A stretch of DNA of 64,000 nucleotides, from positions 682,001 to 746,000 of the forward strand of contig NZ_JAHUWZ010000001.1 in assembly GCF_019218755.1 (NCBI RefSeq), in the 5' to 3' direction. This stretch comes from Acidovorax sp. sif1233 (GTDB lineage Bacteria > Pseudomonadota > Gammaproteobacteria > Burkholderiales > Burkholderiaceae_C). The notes beneath the pieces were generated by a model that saw nothing but the letters and a program-made list of their open reading frames with translations, was not told the DNA's origin and made no database searches. The translations under genes and the position numbers were made by a program. Positions 27,653 through 35,377 of this stretch are shown here, piece by piece (position 1 is the stretch's first letter; each line of letters starts with the position of its first letter).

Positions 27653-30273
27653 CACGCCAATCCCACCACGGCCTTGATGGCCAGGAACAGCGCCGCGCCG
27701 ATCAGCAGGTTCTTGAAGCCCACGTAGCTCAACATGTCCATCACGCCCGCCCGGCGGTACTGGCCCTGCCACCAGGGGCCGTCCTTCACATAGCGCTTGC
27801 CCGACAGGCGGATCAGCACCTCGTACACGCTCCAGCCAAACCACCAGCCGATGATGGCGCCCGACGACAACGTGCCCAGGGCGGTCATCACCCAGGCCAC
27901 GCTGGCGGCCACGGCCAGCGAGAAGCCTGCCATTTGCAGGCCACGGCCTGATGCCCAGCCTTCGCGGCTCCAGGGCCACAGGTGGTCCACCAGCTCCAGC
28001 CAGATCCAGCGCAGGCCTTGGCTTCCAGCCTTGTGGGCGGGGTGTGCAGGCGTTGTGGGCATGCGCGGGTCGGGCCCCTGGGCGGCCTTGGCCGAGATCT
28101 GGTCCTGCACCGTGGCGGGGTGGATCGGGATGAAATAGCCGTTCTTGCCGATGGGCGTGATTTCCAGGCCGTCCTTTTCGCGGCGCTTGCGCTCCTTGGC
28201 CAGGGGCGGGCAGCCCTTGGTGTCGGTGTAGAGAATCATGCAATCGAGGCAGTGCAGGCACTCGCGGTGGTCGATGCGGCCATCGGCGTCGATGGCCTGG
28301 GCGCCGCAGCCCACGGCGCAGGCCTTGCAGCTGTTGCAGTCCTGCTTGCGCTTGAGGCCAAACCAGCGGAACGTGCTGGGCATGGCCAGCGAGGCACCCA
28401 GCGGGCAGATGTATTTGCAGTAGGGCCGCTCGATGAAGATCGACACGCCCAGGATGGCCGCCACGAACAGGCTGTAGGGCCAGGCGCGGTTCATCACACC
28501 GACCAGGAAGGTGGTCTTGAACGGTTCCACCTCGGCCAGCTTTTCGGCCAGTCCCATGGAGAACATCGACACCACCAACAGCCCGAAGAACACCGCGTAC
28601 TTGACCCACTTGAGCCGGTCGTGCCACTTTGGCGGCAGCTGGGTCTGAAAGCGCTTGAGGCCCAGGGCACGCGCGACCTTGTAGATGCCCTCCTGCAGCG
28701 AGCCGAACGGACACATCCAGCCGCAGAACAACCCGCGCCCGAACAGGAACACGGTGACGATGATGAAGATCCAGAACAGGAAGATGAACGGGTCGGACAG
28801 GAACAGCGACCAGGTCCACTGGAACAGCAGCGAATGGAACCAGGTCAGCACCTGCGTGATGGAGGGCTGCGCCATGGCGCCAAAGCCGATCCAGCCAATG
28901 CTGAGGGCCCAGAAGCTGTACTTGAAGGCGTTGACGGGCCACTTGTTCTTGTGGGTGGACAGGCGCGTGAGCTTTTCGCGTAGGGCGTACACCACGCTCA
29001 CGGCGACCAGCAGCGCGGCGAACAGCGCGATCTCGACCGCGCGCGACTTCCACACGCGCACCCAGGGGGCGTCGGGCTCGTCGAGGGTGGGGCGCCCGCC
29101 TTGCAGCGTGGCGGCGGGCAGCCAGTAGGGCGTGTCGAAGCTGGTGAAGCTGCGCGCGCCCGTGGCACGGTCCACGCGGTTGCCCAGAAAGCTCAGCTTC
29201 CACGGATAGGCGGCCGAGAACGCGGGTGAGCGGATGATGAAGATGACCGACTCGTTGTAGCTGGGCGCGCCTGCGGCCTCGATGCCATACAGATTGAGCG
29301 CATCCAGATCGCGGAAGGTGAACGAATCCGCCCCCTGGCGCACCTGCACACGGTCGTAGATGCCGCCGCGCACAAAGCCCGAGCCCTTGAACGACTCCTT
29401 GCCGCCGGTGCGGATGATGAAGAAGGCGTGTTCGCCCTCCTTGAGCTGCAGCCGCAGGTTGTGCCAGCCGTTCTCCCCCAGCAGGCTCTTGCCCAGGTCG
29501 GGGTGGTTCAGGTCGCCAAACCACAGCTCGATGAACGGGTCGGGGCCCTTGTCCAGCCCCACCTGTTCGGGCGCCACCCGCAGGCGCTGCACGGTGCCTT
29601 GCTGCACCAGCTCGGCCCAGCTCAGGCGCTTGCCGGTTTCCGCATAGCGGGCCGGCTCGCGTACCGTGGGCGCGAGGATGCCCACCTGCCGCGCCACGGC
29701 CGAGCCCGAGGCCATCATGACCTGGTTCTGTGCGATCACGGTGACGGTGGCGCCGGAGATGGCGTCGAGGCCCAGCACGTTTTCATCGGGGCGCGACTGG
29801 CCCACCTCGATCTTGTCGGCCACCGACTTGCCCAGGTACTGGGCGTTGAACTTGAGCAGTGCGGATTCCGGAATGCCCAGCAGCAAGATGGGCTCGGAAT
29901 GCTTGAGCACCTTCACGCCCACGAAGCGGCCCTCCTTGTCCATGCCGATCAGCGTGACCACGGGCTTGCCGGAATAGGCGGGGGTGTCGGTGATGTCGGT
30001 GGAGAGCATGACGTAGCCCAGCAGCTTGCGCGGCTCGCTGGCCTGGTCGTACGCTTCCACATAGGGCGGCTGGCCCTTGCGTTCAGAAAAATGGCGGGCC
30101 CCCGGGAACACATCCTTGCAAGGCACCAGGGCACACATGTCGCGCGCGCTGGCCAGCTCGGCGGGCAGCTCGGCCTCGTAGGCGCCTGCGGCGGCATGGG
30201 CGCGCGGCGCCAGCCAAAGGGCTGCCAGAAAGACCAGAAGAAGCGTGGCGAACTGCCGACGGAGGGATGTCAT
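27652..30273 (-). CDS. nosR: NosR, membrane flavo-iron-sulfur protein for N2O reduction
   Basis: An 873-residue polytopic protein needed for nos expression and electron supply to NosZ. It has a signal peptide (to about residue 27) and a periplasmic FMN-binding domain with the covalent-flavin motif SGATVT near residue 173. Transmembrane helices follow from about residue 413, with two CxxxCP motifs (CGWMCP, CKYICP). A cytoplasmic ferredoxin part carries two [4Fe-4S] sets (CNSCKACAVGC and CLHCLDCMILYTDTKGC) near residues 634 and 662. Length is close to the upper range of the family. It follows nosZ after a 217-bp gap holding a large hairpin and a dispersed repeat that abuts its start codon, which lacks an obvious ribosome-binding site. 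Confidence 0.94.
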   Translation of the reverse strand: MTSLRRQFATLLLVFLAALWLAPRAHAAAGAYEAELPAELASARDMCALVPCKDVFPGARHFSERKGQPPYVEAYDQASEPRKLLGYVMLSTDITDTPAYSGKPVVTLIGMDKEGRFVGVKVLKHSEPILLLGIPESALLKFNAQYLGKSVADKIEVGQSRPDENVLGLDAISGATVTVIAQNQVMMASGSAVARQVGILAPTVREPARYAETGKRLSWAELVQQGTVQRLRVAPEQVGLDKGPDPFIELWFGDLNHPDLGKSLLGENGWHNLRLQLKEGEHAFFIIRTGGKESFKGSGFVRGGIYDRVQVRQGADSFTFRDLDALNLYGIEAAGAPSYNESVIFIIRSPAFSAAYPWKLSFLGNRVDRATGARSFTSFDTPYWLPAATLQGGRPTLDEPDAPWVRVWKSRAVEIALFAALLVAVSVVYALREKLTRLSTHKNKWPVNAFKYSFWALSIGWIGFGAMAQPSITQVLTWFHSLLFQWTWSLFLSDPFIFLFWIFIIVTVFLFGRGLFCGWMCPFGSLQEGIYKVARALGLKRFQTQLPPKWHDRLKWVKYAVFFGLLVVSMFSMGLAEKLAEVEPFKTTFLVGVMNRAWPYSLFVAAILGVSIFIERPYCKYICPLGASLAMPSTFRWFGLKRKQDCNSCKACAVGCGAQAIDADGRIDHRECLHCLDCMILYTDTKGCPPLAKERKRREKDGLEITPIGKNGYFIPIHPATVQDQISAKAAQGPDPRMPTTPAHPAHKAGSQGLRWIWLELVDHLWPWSREGWASGRGLQMAGFSLAVAASVAWVMTALGTLSSGAIIGWWFGWSVYEVLIRLSGKRYVKDGPWWQGQYRRAGVMDMLSYVGFKNLLIGAALFLAIKAVVGLA

Positions 30274-30275
30274 GA

Positions 30276-30342
30276 AACTATCTTTTTGATAGCTGCTAGC
30301 GCTTATACAGTAAGCGGTAGAGCACGATTTGGCATAAAAAAT
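30276..30342 (+). repeat. dispersed palindromic repeat, copy 6 (abuts nosR start)
   Basis: CTATCTTTTTGATAGCTGC, TAGCGCTTATACAGTAAGCG, GTAGAGCACGATTTGG. It ends two bases from the nosR ATG and fills its upstream leader. Confidence 0.8.
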
Positions 30343-30418
30343 GAGCGTAGCCTGCGCAACTGGCGCGGCCCAAGCCAGCGACCGCTGCGCAAGGGCCGCC
30401 CCGCTGCGCTGGCGGTGT

Positions 30419-30456
30419 CCCCCTTCCGCAGCGCGTAGCGCTGCAAGAGAAGGGGG
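30419..30456. repeat. large nested hairpin between nosZ and nosR
   Basis: Outer arms CCCCCTTC (30419-30426) and GAAGGGGG (30449-30456) enclose inner arms GCAGCGC (30428-30434) and GCGCTGC (30438-30444) around a GTA loop. It has no T-run. In mRNA it would form a very stable structure directly after nosZ, of the kind that blocks 3' exonucleases or marks a processing site. Confidence 0.7.
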
Positions 30457-30490
30457 AAGGCGCGCAGCGCCTCAGGGGGATGCCGCCTGG

Positions 30491-32416
30491 CTATGCTTCC
30501 ACAATCATCCGCGTGCGCATCTCCAGGTGGAGTGCATGGCAGAAGTGCGTGCAGTAGCACCAGAACACACCGGGCTTGTCGGCCACGAAGGACACGGACG
30601 CGGTCTCCAGCGGGTTCACGATGAAGTTCACGTTGTAGTTCGGGATCGCGAAGCCGTGCGTCAGGTCTTCGATCTTGTCCAGGTTGGTCAGGATCAGCAT
30701 GACCTCGTCACCCTTCTTGAGCTTGAACTCGCGCAGGCTGAAGGCCGGGGCTTGCGAAGTCATCTTCACGGTGACCTTCTTGCCGTTGCGGAACACGCCG
30801 GACTCCTTGGGATCCTTGACGGCCAGCGGGAACTCGTCGAGCGTGTAGACCTGCTTGGGGCGCACCAGGTCGCGCTTGAAGATGATGAAGTCGTGCGGCT
30901 CGCCGCGCACGGGGTGGTCGGCCATCAGCACCATCTTCTCGCCCGAGATGTCGATGAGCTGCTCGTTCTCGGGGTGCAGCGGGCCCACGGGCAGGAAGCG
31001 GTCCTTGGAGAACTTGCAGCCCACGGCCAGGAACTTGCCGTCGGCGGCCTTGGTCTCGGACTGCGAGGCGTTCAAGTGGCCCGGCTGGTACTGCACATCG
31101 AGGCGGTCCACCACGTACTTGGCGGTCTTGTCGCCCGCGTGGAACTTGATGGCGGCCTCCACGTTCCACTTCACGACCTGGCTGTCCAGGAAGAGCGTGG
31201 TGTAGGCATTGCCACGGCCGTCGAAGGCGGTGTGCAGCGGGCCCAGGCCCAGCTCCACCTCGGCCACGATGGCGGAGTCCAGCTTTTCGAGCTTGCCGTC
31301 GAAGTAGTCCAGCACCTTGGCCAGCTCGATCACGGTGCCGGTGGGCGAGAGCTTGCCCGCGCAGATGAAGTACTTGCCATCGGGGCTGGCGTTCACGCCG
31401 TGGGGGTTCTTGGGCACCGACACGTACGCGGTAAGCGCCGTCTTGGGGTCCTTGTTCGCCTCGTGGGTGCCGTCCACCACGGGCACCTTGCTGGTGCCGA
31501 TGGTCTTGAACTTGCCAGCCTTCACGGCGGCCTCGATGCGGCCCACGTTGAAGAACAGGCAGGCGTCGCGTTCGGCGGCCATCATGTCCTCGTACTTCGC
31601 GCCCATTTCCACGTTGTACTGGTTGGTGGCCGCGAGCTTGCCGTCGTACGACGTGGCGACCAGGTCGCAGTTGCCGTCGATCAGCACTTGCCAGCGCACT
31701 TCCATCGTTTCTGCATCGACGCAGCTGAACATGGAGCGGTACTTGCTCGAATCTTCCGTGCCGGTGTTGGGCATGGGAATGGCGAATTCACCGCCGCAGA
31801 ACACGCGCGTGGTGTAGTTGATGGCCGGGTCCACCGGGTCGGCCTTGTCCGGGAAGATGCCGTGGAAGCCCTGCACGTTGGGCAGCTCGGTGATCTTGTC
31901 GCAGATGAAATAGTCAAGGCGGATGCGCGCGATGCGGCTGTTGATCTTGTCGTTGATCCAGGCGTAGCGGCCGTCGTAGTTGCCGTCCTTGTACGAGGCG
32001 TGCGTGTGGTGGGTGTCGGCCACCGTGTACTTGAGGCTGCCATCGGGCTTGGTGCCCATGATCTTCTTGCTCTCGTTGGTCACGCCCCAGCCCACGAGCG
32101 CGTCGGGCACGAAACAGGGGATGCGTGTGATCTCGCGGCCCGAGGGCAGGCCCAGCACGCGCATGTCGCCGGTATGGCCACCGCTCCACAGGCCGTAGTA
32201 CGTGTCCAGCTCGCCCGGCTTCAGGTGCGGGTTCGCGCCGGTGCCGGCATGGCCTGCCGCGGACGCGGCCGGGGCGGGTGCCGCAGGGGTGGCCGCATTG
32301 GGCTTTTCGGTGCAGGCGGCGACGCCGGCGGTCAATCCGACCAGGGCCGCCGTGTTGATGAAGCTGCGTCGGCCCATGCCGGCGGCGGGTTGCGGACTGT
32401 CTTTTCTCTCGTTCAT
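30491..32416 (-). CDS. nosZ: nitrous oxide reductase NosZ (Tat-exported, clade I type)
   Basis: A 641-residue periplasmic copper enzyme reducing N2O to N2, the last step of denitrification. It has a twin-arginine signal (GRRSFINTAALVGLTAG, residues 15-31), a beta-propeller with CuZ-binding His residues (ADTHHTHASY near residue 129 among others), and a C-terminal cupredoxin domain with the CuA motif CTHFCHALHLEM near residue 622. The Tat signal places it in clade I. The start at 32416 was chosen because the signal peptide follows immediately; an in-frame upstream extension (to 32761) runs through the DUF2946 gene. AAAGAGGA lies shortly before the ATG. Confidence 0.96.
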   Translation of the reverse strand: MNERKDSPQPAAGMGRRSFINTAALVGLTAGVAACTEKPNAATPAAPAPAASAAGHAGTGANPHLKPGELDTYYGLWSGGHTGDMRVLGLPSGREITRIPCFVPDALVGWGVTNESKKIMGTKPDGSLKYTVADTHHTHASYKDGNYDGRYAWINDKINSRIARIRLDYFICDKITELPNVQGFHGIFPDKADPVDPAINYTTRVFCGGEFAIPMPNTGTEDSSKYRSMFSCVDAETMEVRWQVLIDGNCDLVATSYDGKLAATNQYNVEMGAKYEDMMAAERDACLFFNVGRIEAAVKAGKFKTIGTSKVPVVDGTHEANKDPKTALTAYVSVPKNPHGVNASPDGKYFICAGKLSPTGTVIELAKVLDYFDGKLEKLDSAIVAEVELGLGPLHTAFDGRGNAYTTLFLDSQVVKWNVEAAIKFHAGDKTAKYVVDRLDVQYQPGHLNASQSETKAADGKFLAVGCKFSKDRFLPVGPLHPENEQLIDISGEKMVLMADHPVRGEPHDFIIFKRDLVRPKQVYTLDEFPLAVKDPKESGVFRNGKKVTVKMTSQAPAFSLREFKLKKGDEVMLILTNLDKIEDLTHGFAIPNYNVNFIVNPLETASVSFVADKPGVFWCYCTHFCHALHLEMRTRMIVEA

Positions 32417-32439
32417 GGTTTTTCCTCTTTTGGGATGGC

Positions 32440-32796
32440 TCAGTTGAAAAAGGGGGGCGCCCGGGCGGGCGGGTGGGTCCGTGCGCTGGCGGCCATGCAG
32501 CGGCGCAGGGGCGCGCGGGGCGTGCCATCGGGCGGGGCCGTGAAGGCCTGTGCGGCGGCGGGTGCCACGGGCGGCGCGTCGGCGGCCAGGCACAGCGGGC
32601 ATTGCATGCCGGCGGAGTCGGTGGAGACCAGCCCGTCGGCGGTCCGCAGGAAAAGCTGGGCGCCGCCACTGCCCGCGCAGATGAGTTCGACGGCCTGTGG
32701 CTGCAGCATGGGCGAGGCCACCGCGGCACCGAGCGCCATGACGAACCACGCCAGCACCCACAGGCGCAGTGATCGGAGGGCGTGGTGATCTTGCAT
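32440..32796 (-). CDS. DUF2946-like small exported protein, first gene of the nos operon
   Basis: A 118-residue protein with an N-terminal signal or anchor (RLWVLAWFVMALGAAVAS, residues 11-28), then a short domain with a Cys in VELICAGSG and a CPLC motif near residue 66, the layout of DUF2946 proteins, which often sit beside copper or TonB genes. The C-terminal 45 residues are Ala/Pro-rich. It ends 23 bp before nosZ and is first behind the FNR-type promoter. The predicted transcription start falls at or next to its ATG, so it may be translated from a leaderless mRNA. A role in copper supply to NosZ is a guess. Confidence 0.7.
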   Translation of the reverse strand: MQDHHALRSLRLWVLAWFVMALGAAVASPMLQPQAVELICAGSGGAQLFLRTADGLVSTDSAGMQCPLCLAADAPPVAPAAAQAFTAPPDGTPRAPLRRCMAASARTHPPARAPPFFN

Positions 32797-32803
32797 GGCC
32801 TGG

Positions 32804-32809
32804 ATAATA
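32804..32809 (-). promoter_or_regulatory. -10 element (TATTAT) of the nos operon
   Basis: TATTAT on the minus strand lies exactly 22 nt after the FNR-type box, the spacing of an FNR site centred at -41.5. The implied start site is at about 32797, next to the first codon of the DUF2946 gene. Confidence 0.65.
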
Positions 32810-32831
32810 GATTCACATAATATGAATCAAT

Positions 32832-32845
32832 TTGATCTGGATCAT
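32832..32845 (-). promoter_or_regulatory. FNR/DNR/NNR-type binding box for the nos operon
   Basis: TTGATCTGGATCAT matches the TTGAT-N4-ATCAA consensus at nine of ten defined positions. It lies between the divergent nos operon and cytochrome gene and is correctly spaced for class II activation of the nos side. This implies induction under low oxygen or by nitric oxide, as expected for denitrification genes. Confidence 0.75.
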
Positions 32846-33027
32846 GCTTCGGCGGGGCCCGCACCTGCCCAAAACTGCCTCTTGCACCTACAGTCAATAC
32901 GCCAGCCTGAAGAGGGCCCGGGCATGGCCCGCAGGGTTGCTTTCAGGTTGCACCGTGGACGCGTTTCGCGCGGGGCCACGGGCTCTTTGGACTGGTTGTT
33001 TCAATGACGAAGAACAGGATGTATGCG

Positions 33028-33444
33028 ATGCAAAAGAAAACCGTGATGGTCGCCGTGGCGATCCTGGCTGCACTGTTGGCCGGCTGTGGCGACAAGAAGC
33101 CGGAGCCCGCCCCGGCCGCGGCCCCCGCTGCCACGGCGGCACCGGCCCCCGCGCCCGCGGCGGCCCCTGCCGCCCCGGCCGCCGCAGAGAACGAACTGGG
33201 CAAGAGCGTGTTTGGCAAGACCTGCGCCATGTGCCATGCCGCGGGCGTGGCCGGTGCCCCCAAGCCGGGCGACAAGGCCGACTGGGGCCCGCGCATCGCC
33301 CAGGGCAAGGACACGCTGTACAAGCATGCGATCGAGGGCTTTACCGGGGCCAAGGGCATGATGCCCGCCAAGGGGGGCTCCGCCAACCTGACCGATGCCG
33401 AGGTCAAGGCCGCCGTGGACTTCATGGCCGACAAGTCGCTCTGA
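33028..33444 (+). CDS. c-type cytochrome lipoprotein of the nos locus
   Basis: A 138-residue monohaem cytochrome c of the c5-like class. Lipobox LLAGC (Cys near residue 20) is followed by an Ala/Pro-rich tether to about residue 53, then a haem motif CAMCH near residue 66 and a probable axial Met in GAKGMMPAKGG near residue 110. It is therefore membrane-tethered in the periplasm and may donate electrons to NosZ or NosR. ATG 33028 was chosen because AGGA lies 8 nt upstream and the lipoprotein signal follows; an ATG at 33004 has no ribosome-binding site. It lies 11 bp before the NosX-type gene and is divergent from the nos operon. Confidence 0.87.
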   Translation: MQKKTVMVAVAILAALLAGCGDKKPEPAPAAAPAATAAPAPAPAAAPAAPAAAENELGKSVFGKTCAMCHAAGVAGAPKPGDKADWGPRIAQGKDTLYKHAIEGFTGAKGMMPAKGGSANLTDAEVKAAVDFMADKSL

Positions 33445-33455
33445 CCGGAGGCGCC

Positions 33456-34502
33456 ATGCAGCAAGCATCTGTGCGCCCCCACGGCCTGTCGCGCCGCCGC
33501 CTGGTGATGGCGCTGCCCTTGCTGGGCGGCGCGGTCTGGAGTGCGGGAGCGGCCGCAGGTGGACGGGGGGTGTCTGAACGCAGCTCGCGGCCCCTGATGG
33601 GCACGCAGGTGGACATGGCGGTGGAGGGCGTTGACCGCGCGCTGCTGCGCCAGGCCATGGACCGGGCCTATGCGGAGATGCAGAGGCTGGAGGCGCTCAT
33701 GAGCCGCTACCAGCCCCGCAGCGTGGTCAGCCGCATCAACCTCGCGGCGGGCATCATGCCCGTGGCGGTGCCACCCGAAGTCATGGCGGTGCTGCAGGGC
33801 GCGCAGCGCGTGTCGGCGATGAGCCGTGGGGCCTTTGATGTGACCGTGGGGGCTTTCAAATCCTGGAACTTTGGTCCCGGCGACAAGGTGGTGCCCGGCG
33901 CCAGCGAGATCGCGCGGCAGCTGCCGCTGGTGGATGCGCGCGGCCTGGTGCTGGATGGGGCCGCAGGCACGGCCTTCCTGGCCCGTCAGGGCATGGCGCT
34001 GGACCTGGGCGGCATCGCCAAGCTCCCGATCCTGGAAGCCGGCATGAACATGCTGCGCTCCGAGGGGGTCGAGAACGCCATGATCAACGGCGGCGGCGAT
34101 GTGCTGACCCAGGGGTTGTGGCAGGGCCGGCCCTGGCGCGTGGGGCTGCGCGACCCGCGTTCCCCGGAGCATTTGCTGGGCGTGGTGGCCGTGGCGGGCA
34201 CCGGTGTGGTGGCCTCGTCGGGCGACTATGAACGTTTCTTCTTCCACGAAGGCCGGCGTCAGCACCATGTGCTCAACCCGCGCACCGGCCGCCCGTCATC
34301 GGGCGTGCATGGCGTGAGCCTGGTGGCGCGGGATGTGGCGGCCGTCAACGGCCTGGGCGCCGCGCTGATGGTGCGGGGCCCGCAGGCGGGCAGGGCACTG
34401 GCGCAGCGCATGCCGGGGCTGGCCGTGCTGATCGCCGGGCAGGACGGCGGGGTCTGGCAGTCGGCGGCCATGTCGGCCCTGCTGGAGCCCGTGCCGTCCT
34501 GA
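33456..34502 (+). CDS. nosX: ApbE/NosX family FAD:protein FMN transferase
   Basis: A 348-residue Tat-exported flavin transferase. The signal LSRRRLVMALPLLGGAVWS (residues 11-29) contains the twin arginine. The ApbE domain shows MGTQVDMAV near residue 49, SWNFGPGD near 142, DLGGIAKLPILEAGM near 184 and NGGGDVL near 210. It probably attaches FMN to the NosR flavin domain (SGATVT motif) in the periplasm, the role shown for NosX/ApbE. It starts 11 bp after the cytochrome gene, so the two form a small operon. It ends 8 bp from the convergent apaH gene. Confidence 0.9.
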   Translation: MQQASVRPHGLSRRRLVMALPLLGGAVWSAGAAAGGRGVSERSSRPLMGTQVDMAVEGVDRALLRQAMDRAYAEMQRLEALMSRYQPRSVVSRINLAAGIMPVAVPPEVMAVLQGAQRVSAMSRGAFDVTVGAFKSWNFGPGDKVVPGASEIARQLPLVDARGLVLDGAAGTAFLARQGMALDLGGIAKLPILEAGMNMLRSEGVENAMINGGGDVLTQGLWQGRPWRVGLRDPRSPEHLLGVVAVAGTGVVASSGDYERFFFHEGRRQHHVLNPRTGRPSSGVHGVSLVARDVAAVNGLGAALMVRGPQAGRALAQRMPGLAVLIAGQDGGVWQSAAMSALLEPVPS

Positions 34503-34510
34503 GGGTGCAT

Positions 34511-35353
34511 TCAGCCCGGGGCCTGGGCCTGCTCGCAGTGCACCTGCACCAGTTCGCGTTCTGCCAGCGTCGCGCCAAAGCGCACGGCGCTCAGGCAGCC
34601 GCCCCACACGCAGCCCGTGTCCAGCCCCAGCAGATCGTTGCGGTGGAGCCAGCCCAGCGTGGACCAGTGGCCGAAGGCCACCAGCGTGCCCGCAGTGCGC
34701 CGGCCCGGCACGTCGAACCAGGGCATCAGGCCGGGCGGTGCGGCATCCGCGCTTTCGGTGCTTTCGAAATCCATCACGCCGTCGGCCGAGCAAAAGCGCA
34801 GCCGGGTGAGCGCGTTCACGATCACGCGCAGGCGGTCAGCGCCTGTCAGGTCGTCCCGCCACTGGTCGGGGGTGTTGCCGTACATCGCGTGCAAAAAACC
34901 GGGCAGATCGGGGCCGCGCAATACCGCGTGCACTTCATCCGCGTATCCCAGGGTATCTGCGGCAGACCAGGCGGGCAGCACGCCCGCGTGCACCATCAGC
35001 AGCGCCTGCCCGGCATGCGTGTGGGCACGGGCCAGTGGCTGCTGGCGCACCCAGTCAAGCAGCGCCGCGCGGTCGGGGGCGTCCAGCACCGTGCCCAGCG
35101 TGTCGCGCCGCGAGGGCTTGCGCGCGCAGTGTGCGGCGGCCAGCAGGTGCAGGTCGTGGTTGCCCAGCAGGCAGCGCAGGGCGTCGCCCTGGGCCATGCA
35201 GCGGCGTAGGACCGCGGCGGAGTCCGGCCCCCGGTTGACGAGGTCGCCCAGCAGGTAGACGGTGTCGCGGCTGGGCGAAAAGCCGATCACGTCGAGCAGG
35301 TGCCCGAGGGCGCTGTCGCAGCCCTGAATGTCCCCGATACAGTAAAGTGCCAT
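34511..35353 (-). CDS. apaH: symmetrical bis(5'-nucleosyl)-tetraphosphatase ApaH
   Basis: A 280-residue metallophosphatase hydrolysing Ap4A to two ADP, limiting dinucleotide alarmones and removing Np4 caps from RNA. The phosphoesterase motifs GDIQGC (residues 7-12), GDLVNRGPDS near 36 and GNHD near 64 are intact. Length is typical. The start codon is only 24 bp from the divergent CNNM-type gene, so each promoter must lie within the other gene or overlap tightly. Confidence 0.94.
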   Translation of the reverse strand: MALYCIGDIQGCDSALGHLLDVIGFSPSRDTVYLLGDLVNRGPDSAAVLRRCMAQGDALRCLLGNHDLHLLAAAHCARKPSRRDTLGTVLDAPDRAALLDWVRQQPLARAHTHAGQALLMVHAGVLPAWSAADTLGYADEVHAVLRGPDLPGFLHAMYGNTPDQWRDDLTGADRLRVIVNALTRLRFCSADGVMDFESTESADAAPPGLMPWFDVPGRRTAGTLVAFGHWSTLGWLHRNDLLGLDTGCVWGGCLSAVRFGATLAERELVQVHCEQAQAPG

Positions 35354-35377
35354 GGTGTGTTTCTTATCCGGTGAAGC

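Noticed and set aside
26366..29524. Possible giant nosD with an N-terminal extension over nosR
   Set aside because: The extension is nosR read in a wrong frame; the signal peptide of NosD starts at 27652, overlapping the nosR stop.
33004..33027. Alternative upstream start of the cytochrome c gene
   Set aside because: No ribosome-binding site at 33004, while AGGA is correctly placed for 33028 and the lipoprotein signal starts directly there.
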